64,000 bases of DNA from Methylobacterium planeticum. Lineage in GTDB: Bacteria > Pseudomonadota > Alphaproteobacteria > Rhizobiales > Beijerinckiaceae. The stretch covers positions 57,472-121,471 of the forward strand of contig NZ_VZZJ01000016.1 in NCBI RefSeq assembly GCF_008806345.1, read 5' to 3'. Numbering within the stretch: position 1 is the stretch's first letter; each line of letters opens with the position of its first letter. Made by a program: the position numbers and the translations under genes. Of this stretch, positions 1 to 8,939 are shown piece after piece. The notes under the pieces were generated by a model. It ran no database searches, was not told where the DNA came from, and was given only the letters and a program-made list of their open reading frames with translations.

Positions 1-678
1 GTCCAGCATGAAGCCCCGGCCGCGGACGGTGGTGAGGATCGGGCCGCCGAGGCGGACGAAGTCGGACATCTTGGTCCGGAGATAACCTACGTAAACATCG
101 ACGACATTCAGCGAGAGGCCGCCTTGGCTCGCCCAGAGCTTGTCGAAGATGTCGCCCCGCGAGACCGGCCTGTTGGCCTGGTCCATCAGCATGGCCAGGA
201 GCTCCGCCTCCCGCGGCGTGAGGCGTGCTGTCGCATCCCCGAAGCTGACCTGCCGGACATTGAGATCGAGGGTCAGGCGCCCCGCCGTCACGATGGTGCG
301 GGGCTCGTCCGATTCCCTGCGGCGCAGCAGGTGCGTGCGCAGCCGCGCCACGAGCTCGTCGAACACGAAGGGCTTCACGATGTAGTCGTCGGCCCCGAGG
401 GCCAGCCCCTCGGCCCGGTCGCGCACCTCGTCGCGGGCGCTGAGGAACAGGATCGGACCCGGATAGCCGCCCTCGCGCAGGGAGCGGCAGACGTCGTGGC
501 CGGACCCGTCCGGGAGGGTGATGTCGAGGACGACGGCCTCCGGCGCCTCGTCCCGGGCGGCGGTCAGCGCGTCGCCGACGCACCCCGCCATGCCCACCGA
601 GAAGCCCTCGGCCTCGAGGCCCCGGGCCAGCATGGCGCGGATGTCGCTGTCGTCCTCGACGATCAAAACCCGCGTCAT
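1..678 (-). CDS. OmpR/PhoB-type response regulator (partial, C-terminus outside window)
   Basis: DNA-binding response regulator of a two-component system. The receiver domain spans about residues 1-115, with the acidic pair near residues 9-10, phospho-acceptor Asp52 in VLDITLPDG and Lys104 in YIVKPF. A winged-helix output domain follows (VDVYVGYLRTKM, then ILTTVRGRGF), which is the OmpR/PhoB arrangement. 226 codons are present without a stop; the family is usually about 225-240 residues, so only a few are missing. The ATG overlaps the stop of the kinase gene by 4 bases (ATGA), so the two are translationally coupled with the kinase gene first. The target genes cannot be read from the sequence. 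Confidence 0.93.
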   Translation of the reverse strand, partial: MTRVLIVEDDSDIRAMLARGLEAEGFSVGMAGCVGDALTAARDEAPEAVVLDITLPDGSGHDVCRSLREGGYPGPILFLSARDEVRDRAEGLALGADDYIVKPFVFDELVARLRTHLLRRRESDEPRTIVTAGRLTLDLNVRQVSFGDATARLTPREAELLAMLMDQANRPVSRGDIFDKLWASQGGLSLNVVDVYVGYLRTKMSDFVRLGGPILTTVRGRGFMLD

Positions 679-2294
679 GCGGCACTCTCCCGTGTCTCGC
701 GCCCCTTGTTCTGTTGTCCGGCGGGGTCGAGGACCGGCAGGTCGAGGGTTACCCGCGCGCCCCGGCCGTTCTCGCCCCGCCCGAGGCGGATGGCGCCATC
801 ATGATGCTCAATCACCCAGCGCGCCAGTGCCAAGCCTATGCCGAATCCGCCCTCGCCGGGGAACTCCCCGCGCCGGAAGCGCTCGAACAGGGTCTCCTCC
901 GCCTCGGCGAAGCCGGGCCCGTCATCGCTGATCGTCACGTTGGCGCGGGCGCCGTTCGGGCCCCCGGCGCTCGTCAGCGCCACCGTCACCCGGGTCAGGC
1001 CGGCGGCGTGGCGCAGGGCGTTGTCGATCAGGCTCTCCACCACCTGGCGCAGCCATTCGGGGTCGGCCAGGATCTCGATGTCGCTGTCGCCGGGCTCGAG
1101 GGTCAGGGCGACCCGGCGGCGCGCGGCCTCGGAGCCCGCATTCTCCAGAGCCTCCGCCAGGATCGCCACGGCGCTGACGGGGCGGCGCTCCAGCTCGATC
1201 TGCCCGGATTCGGAGCGGGCGACCCGCAGCAGGTCCTCGACCCGCAGCTTCAGGCGCTGGGCCCGCTTGCGGATCGTCGCGAAGACCGGGCCGTATTCGA
1301 CGCCCCGCGCGCTCGGCCGGGTGGCGAGGTCGCACTCGCCGAGGATGACGGTCAGCGGCGTGCGCAGCTCGTGGCTGACATCGGCGAAGAAGCGCCGCCG
1401 GGAGCGGTCGACGGCCTCCAGGCGCTCGTTGGCGGCGCGCAGGTCGGCGGTGCGGGCCGCCACCGTGTCCTCGAGGGCGGCCCGGTCGGCGGCGAGCCGG
1501 CCCTCGCGCCGGGAGAGGCGGGCGGCCATGCGGTTGAAGTTCGCCACGAGCAGGCCGAGCTCGTCGCGGGTCGCCACCGACAGGCGGGTGTCGAGCTCGC
1601 CGCCCCCGATGGCGCCCGCGGCCTTCCGCATGGCCTCGATCCGCGCCAGCGTCGGGCGGGTCACGCTGCGGTAGAGCACCAGCACGATGCCGAGGGCGAG
1701 GAGCACCGCGAGGCCCGCGGCGACGCGCAGCCGCCGGGACAGCGCGCCGGCCTGCTCGGAGCCCAGCACCATGGTGCGCCGCTCCGCCTCGATCAGGAAG
1801 GAGAGGGGCTGGCCCGTCATGGCGCCGAAGCCGTTGAGGGCCCCCTGGATCGCGTTCTTGCGGCTCTCGGGGTCGGTCCGGCGCTCGATCTGCGAGACCT
1901 GCCGGTCGAGGATGACGCGGGCGGCCCGGATCTGCGACATCGGCCGGGTGCGGGCGGCGTACTGGGTCCGGTCGAGGGGGTCGTTGGTGGCCAGGATCGT
2001 GGCCGCCAGGGCCTCGTCGACGGTGGTCAGGGCCCGGTCGACATTGGTGCGGGCGATCGCCAGCGCCTCCGGCTGGCCGTCCGGATTGCCCACGGTCTCG
2101 ACCGCGGCGAGGCCGAACTGGGTCAGCCGGCCGGAGAGCTCGGCCAGGAGCTCGAGCCGGCGCTGCGCCGCCAGCGTCCGGTCGATCGTGCTCTCGGCGG
2201 CGGCGATCGACCACAGCACCCCGGCCGCCGCCAGGACGACGAGAAACGCCGTGCTGCCGAGCAGCAGCGCGAAACGAACCTTGAGCGAGCGCAT
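675..2294 (-). CDS. Membrane sensor histidine kinase
   Basis: Sensor kinase of 539 residues, partner of the downstream response regulator. A first membrane helix (about residues 9-31) and a second (about 190-209) enclose a periplasmic sensor region of about 155 residues with no recognised fold. A HAMP linker (about 210-262) and a short coiled coil follow. The HisKA domain has the phospho-acceptor His308 in FFADVSHELRTPL. The ATPase domain has the N box near residue 425 (LIDNALRHA), DDGPGF near 457 and GFGIGLAL near 483. All catalytic boxes look intact. The signal sensed is unknown. The gene ends in a 4-base overlap with the regulator gene. Confidence 0.93.
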   Translation of the reverse strand: MRSLKVRFALLLGSTAFLVVLAAAGVLWSIAAAESTIDRTLAAQRRLELLAELSGRLTQFGLAAVETVGNPDGQPEALAIARTNVDRALTTVDEALAATILATNDPLDRTQYAARTRPMSQIRAARVILDRQVSQIERRTDPESRKNAIQGALNGFGAMTGQPLSFLIEAERRTMVLGSEQAGALSRRLRVAAGLAVLLALGIVLVLYRSVTRPTLARIEAMRKAAGAIGGGELDTRLSVATRDELGLLVANFNRMAARLSRREGRLAADRAALEDTVAARTADLRAANERLEAVDRSRRRFFADVSHELRTPLTVILGECDLATRPSARGVEYGPVFATIRKRAQRLKLRVEDLLRVARSESGQIELERRPVSAVAILAEALENAGSEAARRRVALTLEPGDSDIEILADPEWLRQVVESLIDNALRHAAGLTRVTVALTSAGGPNGARANVTISDDGPGFAEAEETLFERFRRGEFPGEGGFGIGLALARWVIEHHDGAIRLGRGENGRGARVTLDLPVLDPAGQQNKGRETRESAA

Positions 2295-2510
2295 CGTCCC
2301 CTATCCGGCCCGGGCGCCTGGCGCGGGCGGGCCCGAGAGTGTCACCGCGGGGCGGCCAGGCCAAGAGCCGCGCCGGGCCCCCGCGCCCCGCCGTCAACAC
2401 CCGCGATCGCTCCGTGGCGCCTTGCCGGCGCGGGCGGCACGACGCGCTGGCCGGCGGATTGGACGGAGGCGACCGGGTATCGGACCCGGCGCGGGCGGCG
2501 CGACGCACTC

Positions 2511-2586
2511 CCTCTCCCGTCCGGGAGAGGTTTGCCCGCGGAGCGGGCCGGGGTGAGGGGTGCGACTTCTCCGGAAAGGTCGCACC
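2511..2586. repeat. REP-like cluster of palindromes in a 349-base intergenic gap
   Basis: The gap 2295-2643 carries no gene. It holds three consecutive perfect inverted repeats: CCTCTCCCG/CGGGAGAGG (2511-2519 with 2522-2530), GCCCGC/GCGGGC (2534-2548) and GGTGCGAC/GTCGCACC (2559-2566 with 2579-2586). A GGGGTGAGGGG stretch lies between the second and third. Such CTCTCCCG-rich palindromes resemble the dispersed extragenic palindromes of many alphaproteobacterial genomes. Whether this one is repeated elsewhere cannot be seen here. It lies between a start (kinase, minus) and an end (small gene, minus), so a terminator role for transcripts arriving from the right is also possible. Confidence 0.55.
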
Positions 2587-2643
2587 GCTCCCGGGCCTGA
2601 GGGAGGGGTGGGGCGCGCCGCCATCCGGAGCCCGATGGCGGCC

Positions 2644-2850
2644 CTAGAGGTTCCTCGGCTCGCTGCCGCGCGCCGCGCAGCGCCAGCGCTCGACGTGCCA
2701 TTCGGGGTGGGCGGCCTGCCAGGTGGCGATGGCGCTCTGGCCGTTGCGCAGGCAGATGAACGGGCTCGAGGCCTCGTAGGACAGGGTGATCCGGTCCTCG
2801 CGGCAGGTGGTCGGCTGCGACAGGAGGCAGATCGAGAGCAGGATCATCAT
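2644..2850 (-). CDS. Small protein of unknown function (68 aa)
   Basis: I do not recognise this protein. It is 68 residues long and begins MMILLSICLLSQPTTC, a short hydrophobic start that could be a signal or anchor. It has four cysteines (residues 8, 16, 33 and 58) and several tryptophans in WQAAHPEWHVERWRC. The ATG is at 2850, about 110 bases after the end of fhcC on the same strand. A GC-rich hairpin lies between them, so it may be a separate transcript. Composition and codon use fit the surrounding genes. Function cannot be assigned. Confidence 0.55.
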   Translation of the reverse strand: MMILLSICLLSQPTTCREDRITLSYEASSPFICLRNGQSAIATWQAAHPEWHVERWRCAARGSEPRNL

Positions 2851-2874
2851 GGGGCCACGCCTCGTTGCAGGACG

Positions 2875-2895
2875 GGGGCCGGCGGGGCCGGCCCC
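2875..2895 (-). terminator. GC hairpin downstream of fhcC, possible terminator
   Basis: A perfect 9-base inverted repeat (GGGGCCGGC, 3-base loop, GCCGGCCCC) lies in the gap after the fhcC stop. There is no U tract on the minus-strand side, so intrinsic termination is uncertain. It could instead protect the 3' end of the fhc transcript. Confidence 0.4.
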
Positions 2896-2960
2896 CCGAG
2901 GGGATGCGGGCCCGGCCGACCGGGCGTCATATGCGGCAGCCGCCCGCGACGGCCAGGGCG

Positions 2961-3758
2961 TCAGGCGGCCGCGGCCCAGATCTCGCCCTTGCCGAGGGTG
3001 GCGAGGTCGCCCGAGTAGCGCGTGAGCGCGCCGGCCGCGAGGTCGGCATGGGCCGGGCTGAGGGCCCGCAGGGACCGGGCGAGGAGGCGCAGGAACACGA
3101 GGTCGTGCGCACCCGTGGCGACGAAGGTCGGGCTCATCGCCCCGTGCCGGCCGAGCAGCATCGTGCCGCGCCGCATGCCGAAGCCCGGATGGTCGCCGAC
3201 GCCGAGGGCCGCGAGGGTCCCGGCGATCATGCGCGAGCCCGCGAAGTCCCCGGCCTCGCCCGCCACGATGAGGCCCCGCCGCATCCGGTCGCCGAGATGG
3301 TCGCCGGCCCGGCCCCGGATCACCAGCGTGGCACCGTCGAGCCCCGCCTTGGCGGCGTAGACCGCCCCGCCCGCGTGGTCGCCCGCATCGCCCCCGATGG
3401 TGATCAGGCCGCCGGTGGCGCCGGTGCCCGCGAAGGGACCGGCCGCGCCCTCGACGTGCAGGCTGCCCCCCGCCATGCCCTCGCCGAGGCGCTGGCCGAC
3501 ATCGCCCGAGACCCGGATGGTGCCCTCGGAGAGCGCCGCGCCGACCCGGTCGAGGCGCCCGGAGCCGCCCTCGATCACCAGGGTGTCGGAGCGGTCGAGG
3601 CGCACCGTGAAGCAATCGCCGAGGGTCAGCCCCCGGCGCGTGGTGCCGACCGGGATCCGCGCGGCCTCGGCCTCCGAGAGGCCCGAGAGGGCAAGCGGCG
3701 TGATGTCGAGGAGGTCGAGGCGCTCGGGGGGCGCCTCGCGCAAGGTGAGGACGCTCAT
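2961..3758 (-). CDS. fhcC: Formyltransferase/hydrolase complex subunit C
   Basis: Subunit C of the cytoplasmic Fhc complex, which moves the formyl group from formyl-H4MPT to methanofuran (methylofuran) and hydrolyses it to formate. The 265 residues are dominated by a right-handed repeat region (about residues 75-215) with recurrent GGxxGDxxGxxM units such as GGDAGDHAGG and GRAGDHLGDRMRRG. This is typical of the FwdC/FmdC and GltB-C-terminal fold. Start ATG at 3758 overlaps the fhcD stop by 4 bases. Its homologue in methanogen formylmethanofuran dehydrogenase is a structural subunit. Order C-D-A-B with tight spacing indicates one operon, with B transcribed first. Confidence 0.95.
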   Translation of the reverse strand: MSVLTLREAPPERLDLLDITPLALSGLSEAEAARIPVGTTRRGLTLGDCFTVRLDRSDTLVIEGGSGRLDRVGAALSEGTIRVSGDVGQRLGEGMAGGSLHVEGAAGPFAGTGATGGLITIGGDAGDHAGGAVYAAKAGLDGATLVIRGRAGDHLGDRMRRGLIVAGEAGDFAGSRMIAGTLAALGVGDHPGFGMRRGTMLLGRHGAMSPTFVATGAHDLVFLRLLARSLRALSPAHADLAAGALTRYSGDLATLGKGEIWAAAA

Positions 3759-4693
3759 GCTGCACCCGGTTTCGAGAGGAGGTCCCGGAGATGGTAGTGG
3801 TGGCGGCCGAGATTGCCGCCGTAATTGCCCGCGGTGACGCCGACGAGGCCGTGCGCCGCCCCGATCTCGGTGGCGGCGTGGAGCGCCGCGCGCATCGAGG
3901 CGGAGACGCCGTCCGAGGTCAGCGCGTCGATGACGATCTCCAGCACCACGCCGCACTCGGCCGGCAGGGCGGAGCCGGCCCGGCCCTTGAGCGTCGGGCA
4001 ATAGGCGTCGTTGGTCGAGGCCATCATGCCCTTGGTGCGCCCGCCGACCTTCGAGCCCGAGCGCACGATGCCGCCCGGGAAGGGCAGGATCGCGCCGGGC
4101 ACGGATCTCGCGGCCTCGACCGCGATCTCCGCCACCTTGAGGGTGTCGGCGTGCCTGCGGCCGAGGAACAGGAGGTTGCCGCCGCCGACCGCGCCCTCGA
4201 CCGCCCGGGTCGAATCCTCGCACAGGAACTCGCCGTCCATGACCGGGATGCGCCAGTAGCGCCGGACCTTGCCGTCGGGGCCGGTGAGGCGCTTGGCCAC
4301 CGCGAAGCCGTCGCCGAAGTAGCGGATGGCGCCGCCGAGCTTGATCTTCGTCGGCCCCTCGACGCCCGCGTAGCAGGCGGTGCCCGGGCAGGTGAGGATG
4401 CACTGGCCGACGCGCTTGAGGAGCTGCTCCTTGAGCCCGTTCGGCTCGAAGCCGAACAGCAGGATGCGCACGCCCGGGCGCCCGTCCGGGGTCTCGTCGG
4501 GGGCGAGCTCGGCGTCGATGCCGGCCTCGGCGCCGCAGCCGATGACCGAGGTCGCGAAGCCCGTCATCACGGTCGCGGCGATCATCGCCCATTTCGGCGT
4601 GTCGTTCGTGACGACGATCGCGGTGCCCGCGACGTCGAAGGCCTCCGCGAAGGTATCCTCCACCGGAATGCCGTTGAGGGTGAGTTGCGCCAT
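3755..4693 (-). CDS. fhcD: Formylmethanofuran:H4MPT formyltransferase, Fhc subunit D
   Basis: Ftr-type formyltransferase of 312 residues, the subunit that transfers formyl between H4MPT and the methanofuran analogue. The N-terminus LTLNGIPVEDTFAEAF followed by WAMIAATVMTGFATSVIGCGAEAGI is the family hallmark. The start was set at ATG 4693 (MAQLTLNG), which matches the usual length. An upstream ATG at 4732, directly after the fhcA stop, would add 13 unconserved residues. The gap to fhcA is then 39 bases, and the 3' end overlaps fhcC by 4 bases. In methylotrophs this activity is part of the Fhc complex rather than a free enzyme. Confidence 0.95.
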   Translation of the reverse strand: MAQLTLNGIPVEDTFAEAFDVAGTAIVVTNDTPKWAMIAATVMTGFATSVIGCGAEAGIDAELAPDETPDGRPGVRILLFGFEPNGLKEQLLKRVGQCILTCPGTACYAGVEGPTKIKLGGAIRYFGDGFAVAKRLTGPDGKVRRYWRIPVMDGEFLCEDSTRAVEGAVGGGNLLFLGRRHADTLKVAEIAVEAARSVPGAILPFPGGIVRSGSKVGGRTKGMMASTNDAYCPTLKGRAGSALPAECGVVLEIVIDALTSDGVSASMRAALHAATEIGAAHGLVGVTAGNYGGNLGRHHYHLRDLLSKPGAA

Positions 4694-4732
4694 CTCAGCC
4701 ACCGGTCCCCACGCGCCGCACCCGCTCCGCAT

Positions 4733-6376
4733 TCACGCCCGGCATGCCACCTCCTCGAACACATCCGCGACCGGGAAGGCCGCGTCCGGCACCGCGAAGC
4801 TGTCGAGCCCCTGGCCGAAGCGGTCCTGCAGGTAGGCGTCGGTGCGCCGCGCCATCGCCTTGTCGGATTCCACCGACAGGGCGAGGGTGCGGCCGGCGCG
4901 CCACGCCACCACCTCGCCGTCCTCCACGATCGGCACGCCGTCCTTGAGGACGAGCTTCGCCCGGGAGAACATGGCGGTGCGGTCGCGGTCGTCGCGGTAG
5001 ACCGCGACGTCGGCCCGGGCGCCGGCGCGCAGGTGGCCGCGGTCGTCGAGGCCGAGGAGCTTGGCCGGGCCCGAGCGCGTCAGCTGCGCGATCTCCGACA
5101 GGGTGTACTCGCGCTCGATCCCCGGGAGGGAGGAGCGCGCGCCCACCACCGCCGGGAGCGTCGCGATCTCGCGGTCGCGGGCCTCCTTGTCCATCAGGAG
5201 GTGGATGATGCGCGGGTACTCGGTGAACGGGCCGCCATTCGGGTGGTCGGTGGTCAGGATGGTGCGCTCGGGGTCCCGGGACAGGAGCATCAGCTCGAGG
5301 CCGATCGCCCATTGCAGGGAGCTCGTGGGCCCGCGCGGCCGGTAGAGGAACGGCACCACGCCGCCGCCCTCCGCGTCGCCCGCCGTGAGGATCCACTTCT
5401 TGGGGTTGGCGCCCTTGCGGCCGGCGAACTGGCGCAGGATGTCGAGGGAGATCGTGACCGTCTGGCCGAACACCACCTGGCCGACGTCGAGGGTCGCGTT
5501 CGGGTGCGCCTCCATGGCCTCGGTGATGCGGGCGGCGGCCGAGCGGAAGCCCCCGGTCATCGGGTTCTCGGGGTCGACGACGCCGTAGGCGTAGAACTGG
5601 GCGTGGGCGAAGTGGATGCGCCGCCCCTCCGCCGCCTCCAGGGTCGCCACGAAGGCGTTGTCGGCGCCGGGCAAACCGAGGTTGTTGCAGTGGACGTGCA
5701 GCGGGTGCGGCACGCCGATCTCCTCCACCGCGTCGAGGAGGGCGGTCATGATCTTGCGCGTCGAGAGGCCGTAGGTCGGGATCTCGTCGTCGAGGCTGAG
5801 GTTGAGCGCCCCGTCCTTGAAGGCGGAGGCGCCGCCCGCGTTGATGCACTTGACCCCGAGCGCCCGCGCGGTCGCGACGTTCAGGGCCACGAGGTCGCGC
5901 ACGGCCGCCGCCCCCGCGCGCCCGCGCAGGAGCTGGAGCAGGTGGTCGTCGTTGCCGAGGACGCAGAGCGCGCCCCGGTCGAGGAGCGGGATGTCGGCGA
6001 GCTCGAGCTGGGTCGCGAGCGCGCTCGCGGGCGGCATCGCGGGCTCGACCGCGGTGGTGTAGCCCATCCGGGCGTAGTTCGCGCCGATCCAGGCGGCCGA
6101 GCCCCCCGCATGCGCGAAGGGATGGCCCTCGGGGGCCGCCTCGCTGACGTAGAGGTCGGGCAGGAGGAGCCGCGACAGCACCACGTTGCCGCCCGCGACG
6201 TGCGAATGCACCTCGACGCCGCCCGCCATCACGACGCAGCCGGTGGCGTCGACGACCCGGTCGGGGGCGCGCGGGGAGGGGGCGGCCACGCGCCCGTCCT
6301 CGATCCAGACATCGCCGACGGCGTCGCGTCCCGCGGTCGGGTCGACGACCCGTCCGCCACTGATCCGGGTCAGCAT
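4733..6376 (-). CDS. fhcA: Formyltransferase/hydrolase complex subunit A (formyl-methanofuran hydrolase)
   Basis: Amidohydrolase-fold subunit of 547 residues, related to FwdA/FmdA, carrying the site that hydrolyses formyl-methanofuran to formate. Visible metal-site elements are the HxH pair at residues 57 and 59 (GGVEVHSHVAGG), HVHCNN in mid-protein and TTDHPNGGPF toward the C-terminus. N-terminal ISGGRVVDP and IEDGRV are typical of the amidohydrolase beta-sandwich. Start ATG 6376 shares a base with the fhcB stop (TGATG). Published work on the M. extorquens complex places the formate-releasing site in this subunit; that is established knowledge and was not derived here. Confidence 0.95.
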   Translation of the reverse strand: MLTRISGGRVVDPTAGRDAVGDVWIEDGRVAAPSPRAPDRVVDATGCVVMAGGVEVHSHVAGGNVVLSRLLLPDLYVSEAAPEGHPFAHAGGSAAWIGANYARMGYTTAVEPAMPPASALATQLELADIPLLDRGALCVLGNDDHLLQLLRGRAGAAAVRDLVALNVATARALGVKCINAGGASAFKDGALNLSLDDEIPTYGLSTRKIMTALLDAVEEIGVPHPLHVHCNNLGLPGADNAFVATLEAAEGRRIHFAHAQFYAYGVVDPENPMTGGFRSAAARITEAMEAHPNATLDVGQVVFGQTVTISLDILRQFAGRKGANPKKWILTAGDAEGGGVVPFLYRPRGPTSSLQWAIGLELMLLSRDPERTILTTDHPNGGPFTEYPRIIHLLMDKEARDREIATLPAVVGARSSLPGIEREYTLSEIAQLTRSGPAKLLGLDDRGHLRAGARADVAVYRDDRDRTAMFSRAKLVLKDGVPIVEDGEVVAWRAGRTLALSVESDKAMARRTDAYLQDRFGQGLDSFAVPDAAFPVADVFEEVACRA

Positions 6377-7449
6377 CAGGCGCCTTTCTTCTCGGTGAGG
6401 CGGTCGCGGATGCGGCCGAGCACGTCGGCGGCGGTGAGGGCGGCGGGGGCGCCGGTGGCGGGGCGGTAGGTTACCGTGGCGCGGCCCTCGTTCCAGAGGG
6501 CGCCGCCGGTGCTCTCCCCCGGCACGCCGACCGCGATCACGATCTCGGCGGCCTCCGCCACCGCGTCGGGGCCGCCCGCGCCCACGATGGCGACGGAGGG
6601 CACGGTGCCGAGCCAGTCGGGGCGGGGGCTCGGCAGGGAGGCGAGCCAGAGGGCGGCGTCGGCCTCGCCGGCCCGGACCTGGCGGGCGCTGTCGAAGCGC
6701 CAGGGATCGTGCTCGGGCACGCCCCGGCCGAAGCCGACCCGGGGGGCCTGGCCCGTGGTCCAGGCCGCGAGCGGGACGACGGCCCGGTCCTGGCCCGGTC
6801 CCGAGAGGGACAGGGTGAAGAAGCGGGTGCTCTCGTTCAGGTCCTTGACGAGGCCCTGCAGCATCTCGATCCCGAGAGCGCCGAGCTCGGCCGGGTCGTA
6901 GACCGCGACGCCGTACCGGGCCCCGAACAGCCGCCGGGCGAGGTCCGCATAGGCCGCCTCGCCCGCGAGGTGGCCCTTGGCGAAGGCGCGCAGATGCGCG
7001 ACCGAGAGGGCGAGGCCGCCGGCCTCCGCCGGGTAGGCGACGTGGCGCGTCGCCCCGTTGCCCGGGCCGCCGATGGACAGGATGGTGCGCTCCGCGCCCG
7101 CCGCGCGCCCGCGGCTCGGCGCCCCGGCGGCGATGTCCCGGAGGATCGGCGCGTCCCAGGGCGCGGCCCCGAGGACCAGGACCGCGTCGGCCCGGCCGGC
7201 GGCCTCGGCGGGGGTCGTCGTCATGGCGCCGGTGCGGCTGAGGGAGCCGAGCTCGGCATAGGTGCCGGCGGCGCCGGCGGTGTCGAGGGAGGCGCCCAGG
7301 GTGCCCGCGAGGTGGAAGGCCGCGCGCACCGCGGCGAGCTCGGCGCAGAGGCCGGTCACCACCGGCGCGTGCGCGGCGGCGAGCAGCGCGGCGGCGGCCG
7401 CGATGGCGGTCTCCGCATCCGTCGCCCCACCCTTCACCCAGGCTGCCAT
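6376..7449 (-). CDS. fhcB: Formyltransferase/hydrolase complex subunit B (cofactor-less FwdB relative)
   Basis: First gene of the fhc operon, 357 residues. It is related to the molybdopterin subunit FwdB/FmdB of methanogen formylmethanofuran dehydrogenase. Only one cysteine (residue 35) is visible in the whole protein, so the N-terminal 4Fe-4S cysteine motif and a metal-ligating cysteine of the redox enzyme are absent. This agrees with the known loss of redox activity in the bacterial complex, which hydrolyses instead of oxidising. Motifs such as TYAELGSLSRTGAM and GVPGESTGGALWNEGR remain from the ancestral fold. The role is probably structural. ATG at 7449 faces the divergent mptG gene across 331 bases. 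Confidence 0.94.
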   Translation of the reverse strand: MAAWVKGGATDAETAIAAAAALLAAAHAPVVTGLCAELAAVRAAFHLAGTLGASLDTAGAAGTYAELGSLSRTGAMTTTPAEAAGRADAVLVLGAAPWDAPILRDIAAGAPSRGRAAGAERTILSIGGPGNGATRHVAYPAEAGGLALSVAHLRAFAKGHLAGEAAYADLARRLFGARYGVAVYDPAELGALGIEMLQGLVKDLNESTRFFTLSLSGPGQDRAVVPLAAWTTGQAPRVGFGRGVPEHDPWRFDSARQVRAGEADAALWLASLPSPRPDWLGTVPSVAIVGAGGPDAVAEAAEIVIAVGVPGESTGGALWNEGRATVTYRPATGAPAALTAADVLGRIRDRLTEKKGA

Positions 7450-7780
7450 CCACCCTCACCTTGCATGCGTTGTTGGAGCACCGCGGGGTCGGCGCAGCCC
7501 GGCGAGGGCCTGCGCGACCGGTCGGGACCCTTTCCAGGGCCCCCGTCGGCCGATGCACGGGGGCGCACGTTTGCATCGGTCAACGGCGCCAAGCAAGGCC
7601 CGGTGACGGTTTTCCGACTTTCTCAGGAGCGTCGGCGCGGGATCGGCGGTTGCTCCGCACCGGTCCTCCGTGGGAGAAGCCGGCTGCGCGGGAAAGCCCC
7701 GCACGGCCCCCGGATCTCCGCCCGCGGGGCCGGCGCCGTCGGGAACCCCGCGTCATCGGAACGGAGCGAGAGGGATCGTC
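7450..7780. promoter_or_regulatory. Divergent fhcB/mptG intergenic region with an inverted repeat
   Basis: No gene is seen here. The region must hold the promoters of the fhc operon (leftward) and of mptG (rightward). A perfect 8-base inverted repeat, CCGATGCA (7550-7557) and TGCATCGG (7572-7579), lies near its middle with a 14-base spacer, so its half-sites are two helical turns apart. That geometry suits a dimeric regulator. No convincing sigma-70 -35/-10 pair could be fixed by eye. A purine-rich ribosome-binding stretch (GAGAGGGA) precedes the mptG GTG. Confidence 0.45.
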
Positions 7781-8827
7781 GTGGCTGAGGTCCCGGATCG
7801 GAGCGAGGGGGTGGAGGACGCGCCGGGGCAAGGCCCGGGGCAGGAGCCGGAGCAGGGGCAAGGGCCGGGCCACGGATCCGGCGGCCCGGTGCGCTCGGTC
7901 CGCGTGCGGGCCCCCGCCCGGCTGCATTTCGGCTTCCTCGACCTGCATGGCGGCCTCGGCCGGCGCTTCGGCAGCATCGGCCTCGCGGTCGACGCCCCGG
8001 CGGTCGAGATCGCGGCGGCCCCGGCGGCGCGCCTCACCGCCGAGGGCCCGGAAGCCGAGCGCGTCCGGGGCTATGCCCGGGCCGCCGCCGCCCATCTCGG
8101 CATCCCGGAGGCCGCCGCCCTCCGGGTCGAGGCGGCGATCCCGCCCCATGCGGGCTTCGGCTCGGGCACGCAGCTCGCCCTGGCGGTGGCCGCCGCCCTG
8201 GCGCGCCTCGCCGGCCGGCCCTTCGCGCCGGAGGATTTCGCCGACGCCCTCGACCGCGGCAACCGCTCGGGCGTCGGGCTCGCGGCCTTCACGGAGGGCG
8301 GCCTCATCGTCGATGGCGGGCGCGACGCCGGGGGCGCCCCGCCCCCGGTCATCGCCCGGCTGCCCTACCCGGAGGCCTGGCGCGTCGTGCTGATCCTCGA
8401 CACCGGCATGACCGGCGTGCACGGCAGCCGCGAGGTCGAGGCCTTCCGCGACCTGCCGCGCTTCCCCGCCGAGCAGGCGGCCGAGATCTGCCGGACCGTG
8501 CTGATGCAGGTCATGCCCGCCGCGGTCGTGGCCGACGCGGAGGCCTTCGGGGCCGGCATCACGACGATCCAGCGCCGCGTCGGCGACCACTTCGCTCCCC
8601 ACCAGGGCGGTCGCTACGCCAGCCCCGCGGTGGCCGAGGCCCTCGCGGCGATCGCGGCCCTGGGCATCGCCGGCTACGGCCAGAGCTCCTGGGGGCCCAC
8701 CGGCTTCGCGCTCCTGCCCTCGGAGGCCGAGGCCCGCGCCCTCGTGGCCGCGCTCGCGCGTCCCGGCCCCCTGCGCTTCCTGATCGCCCGCGGGCGCAAC
8801 ACCGGGGCGGTGATCCGCGCGGACTGA
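7781..8827 (+). CDS. mptG: Beta-ribofuranosylaminobenzene 5'-phosphate synthase family protein (H4MPT synthesis)
   Basis: GHMP-kinase-fold enzyme of 348 residues that makes the committed arylamine precursor of H4MPT from p-aminobenzoate-type substrate and PRPP (orf4 of the M. extorquens cluster). Recognisable segments are VRAPARLHFGFLDLHGGLGRRFGSIG and the glycine-rich PPHAGFGSGTQLALAVAAAL. GTG at 7781 was chosen because GAGAGGGA lies just upstream. The next upstream ATG (7670) would add 37 low-complexity residues. Residues 1-45 are rich in Gly, Gln, Pro and Glu and are probably disordered. It is followed by mtdB after 218 bases that include a tandem repeat. Confidence 0.9.
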   Translation: MAEVPDRSEGVEDAPGQGPGQEPEQGQGPGHGSGGPVRSVRVRAPARLHFGFLDLHGGLGRRFGSIGLAVDAPAVEIAAAPAARLTAEGPEAERVRGYARAAAAHLGIPEAAALRVEAAIPPHAGFGSGTQLALAVAAALARLAGRPFAPEDFADALDRGNRSGVGLAAFTEGGLIVDGGRDAGGAPPPVIARLPYPEAWRVVLILDTGMTGVHGSREVEAFRDLPRFPAEQAAEICRTVLMQVMPAAVVADAEAFGAGITTIQRRVGDHFAPHQGGRYASPAVAEALAAIAALGIAGYGQSSWGPTGFALLPSEAEARALVAALARPGPLRFLIARGRNTGAVIRAD

Positions 8828-8939
8828 GCCGGGGACGGCGCGGCGCCGATCCAGTCCGGCCGCGCAGGCCCGCCCCGCGATCCGGCGCTTGACCGCGGGG
8901 GCCGCAACCGGCTTTGGACAGGGGACGCTCACGGCGCGC

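Noticed and set aside
3791..6469. Long open frame (892 codons) opposite fhcD and fhcA
   Set aside because: It mirrors the GC-rich third codon positions of the real genes, has no family signature and is rich in Arg, Gly, Ala, His and Asp. It is a shadow.
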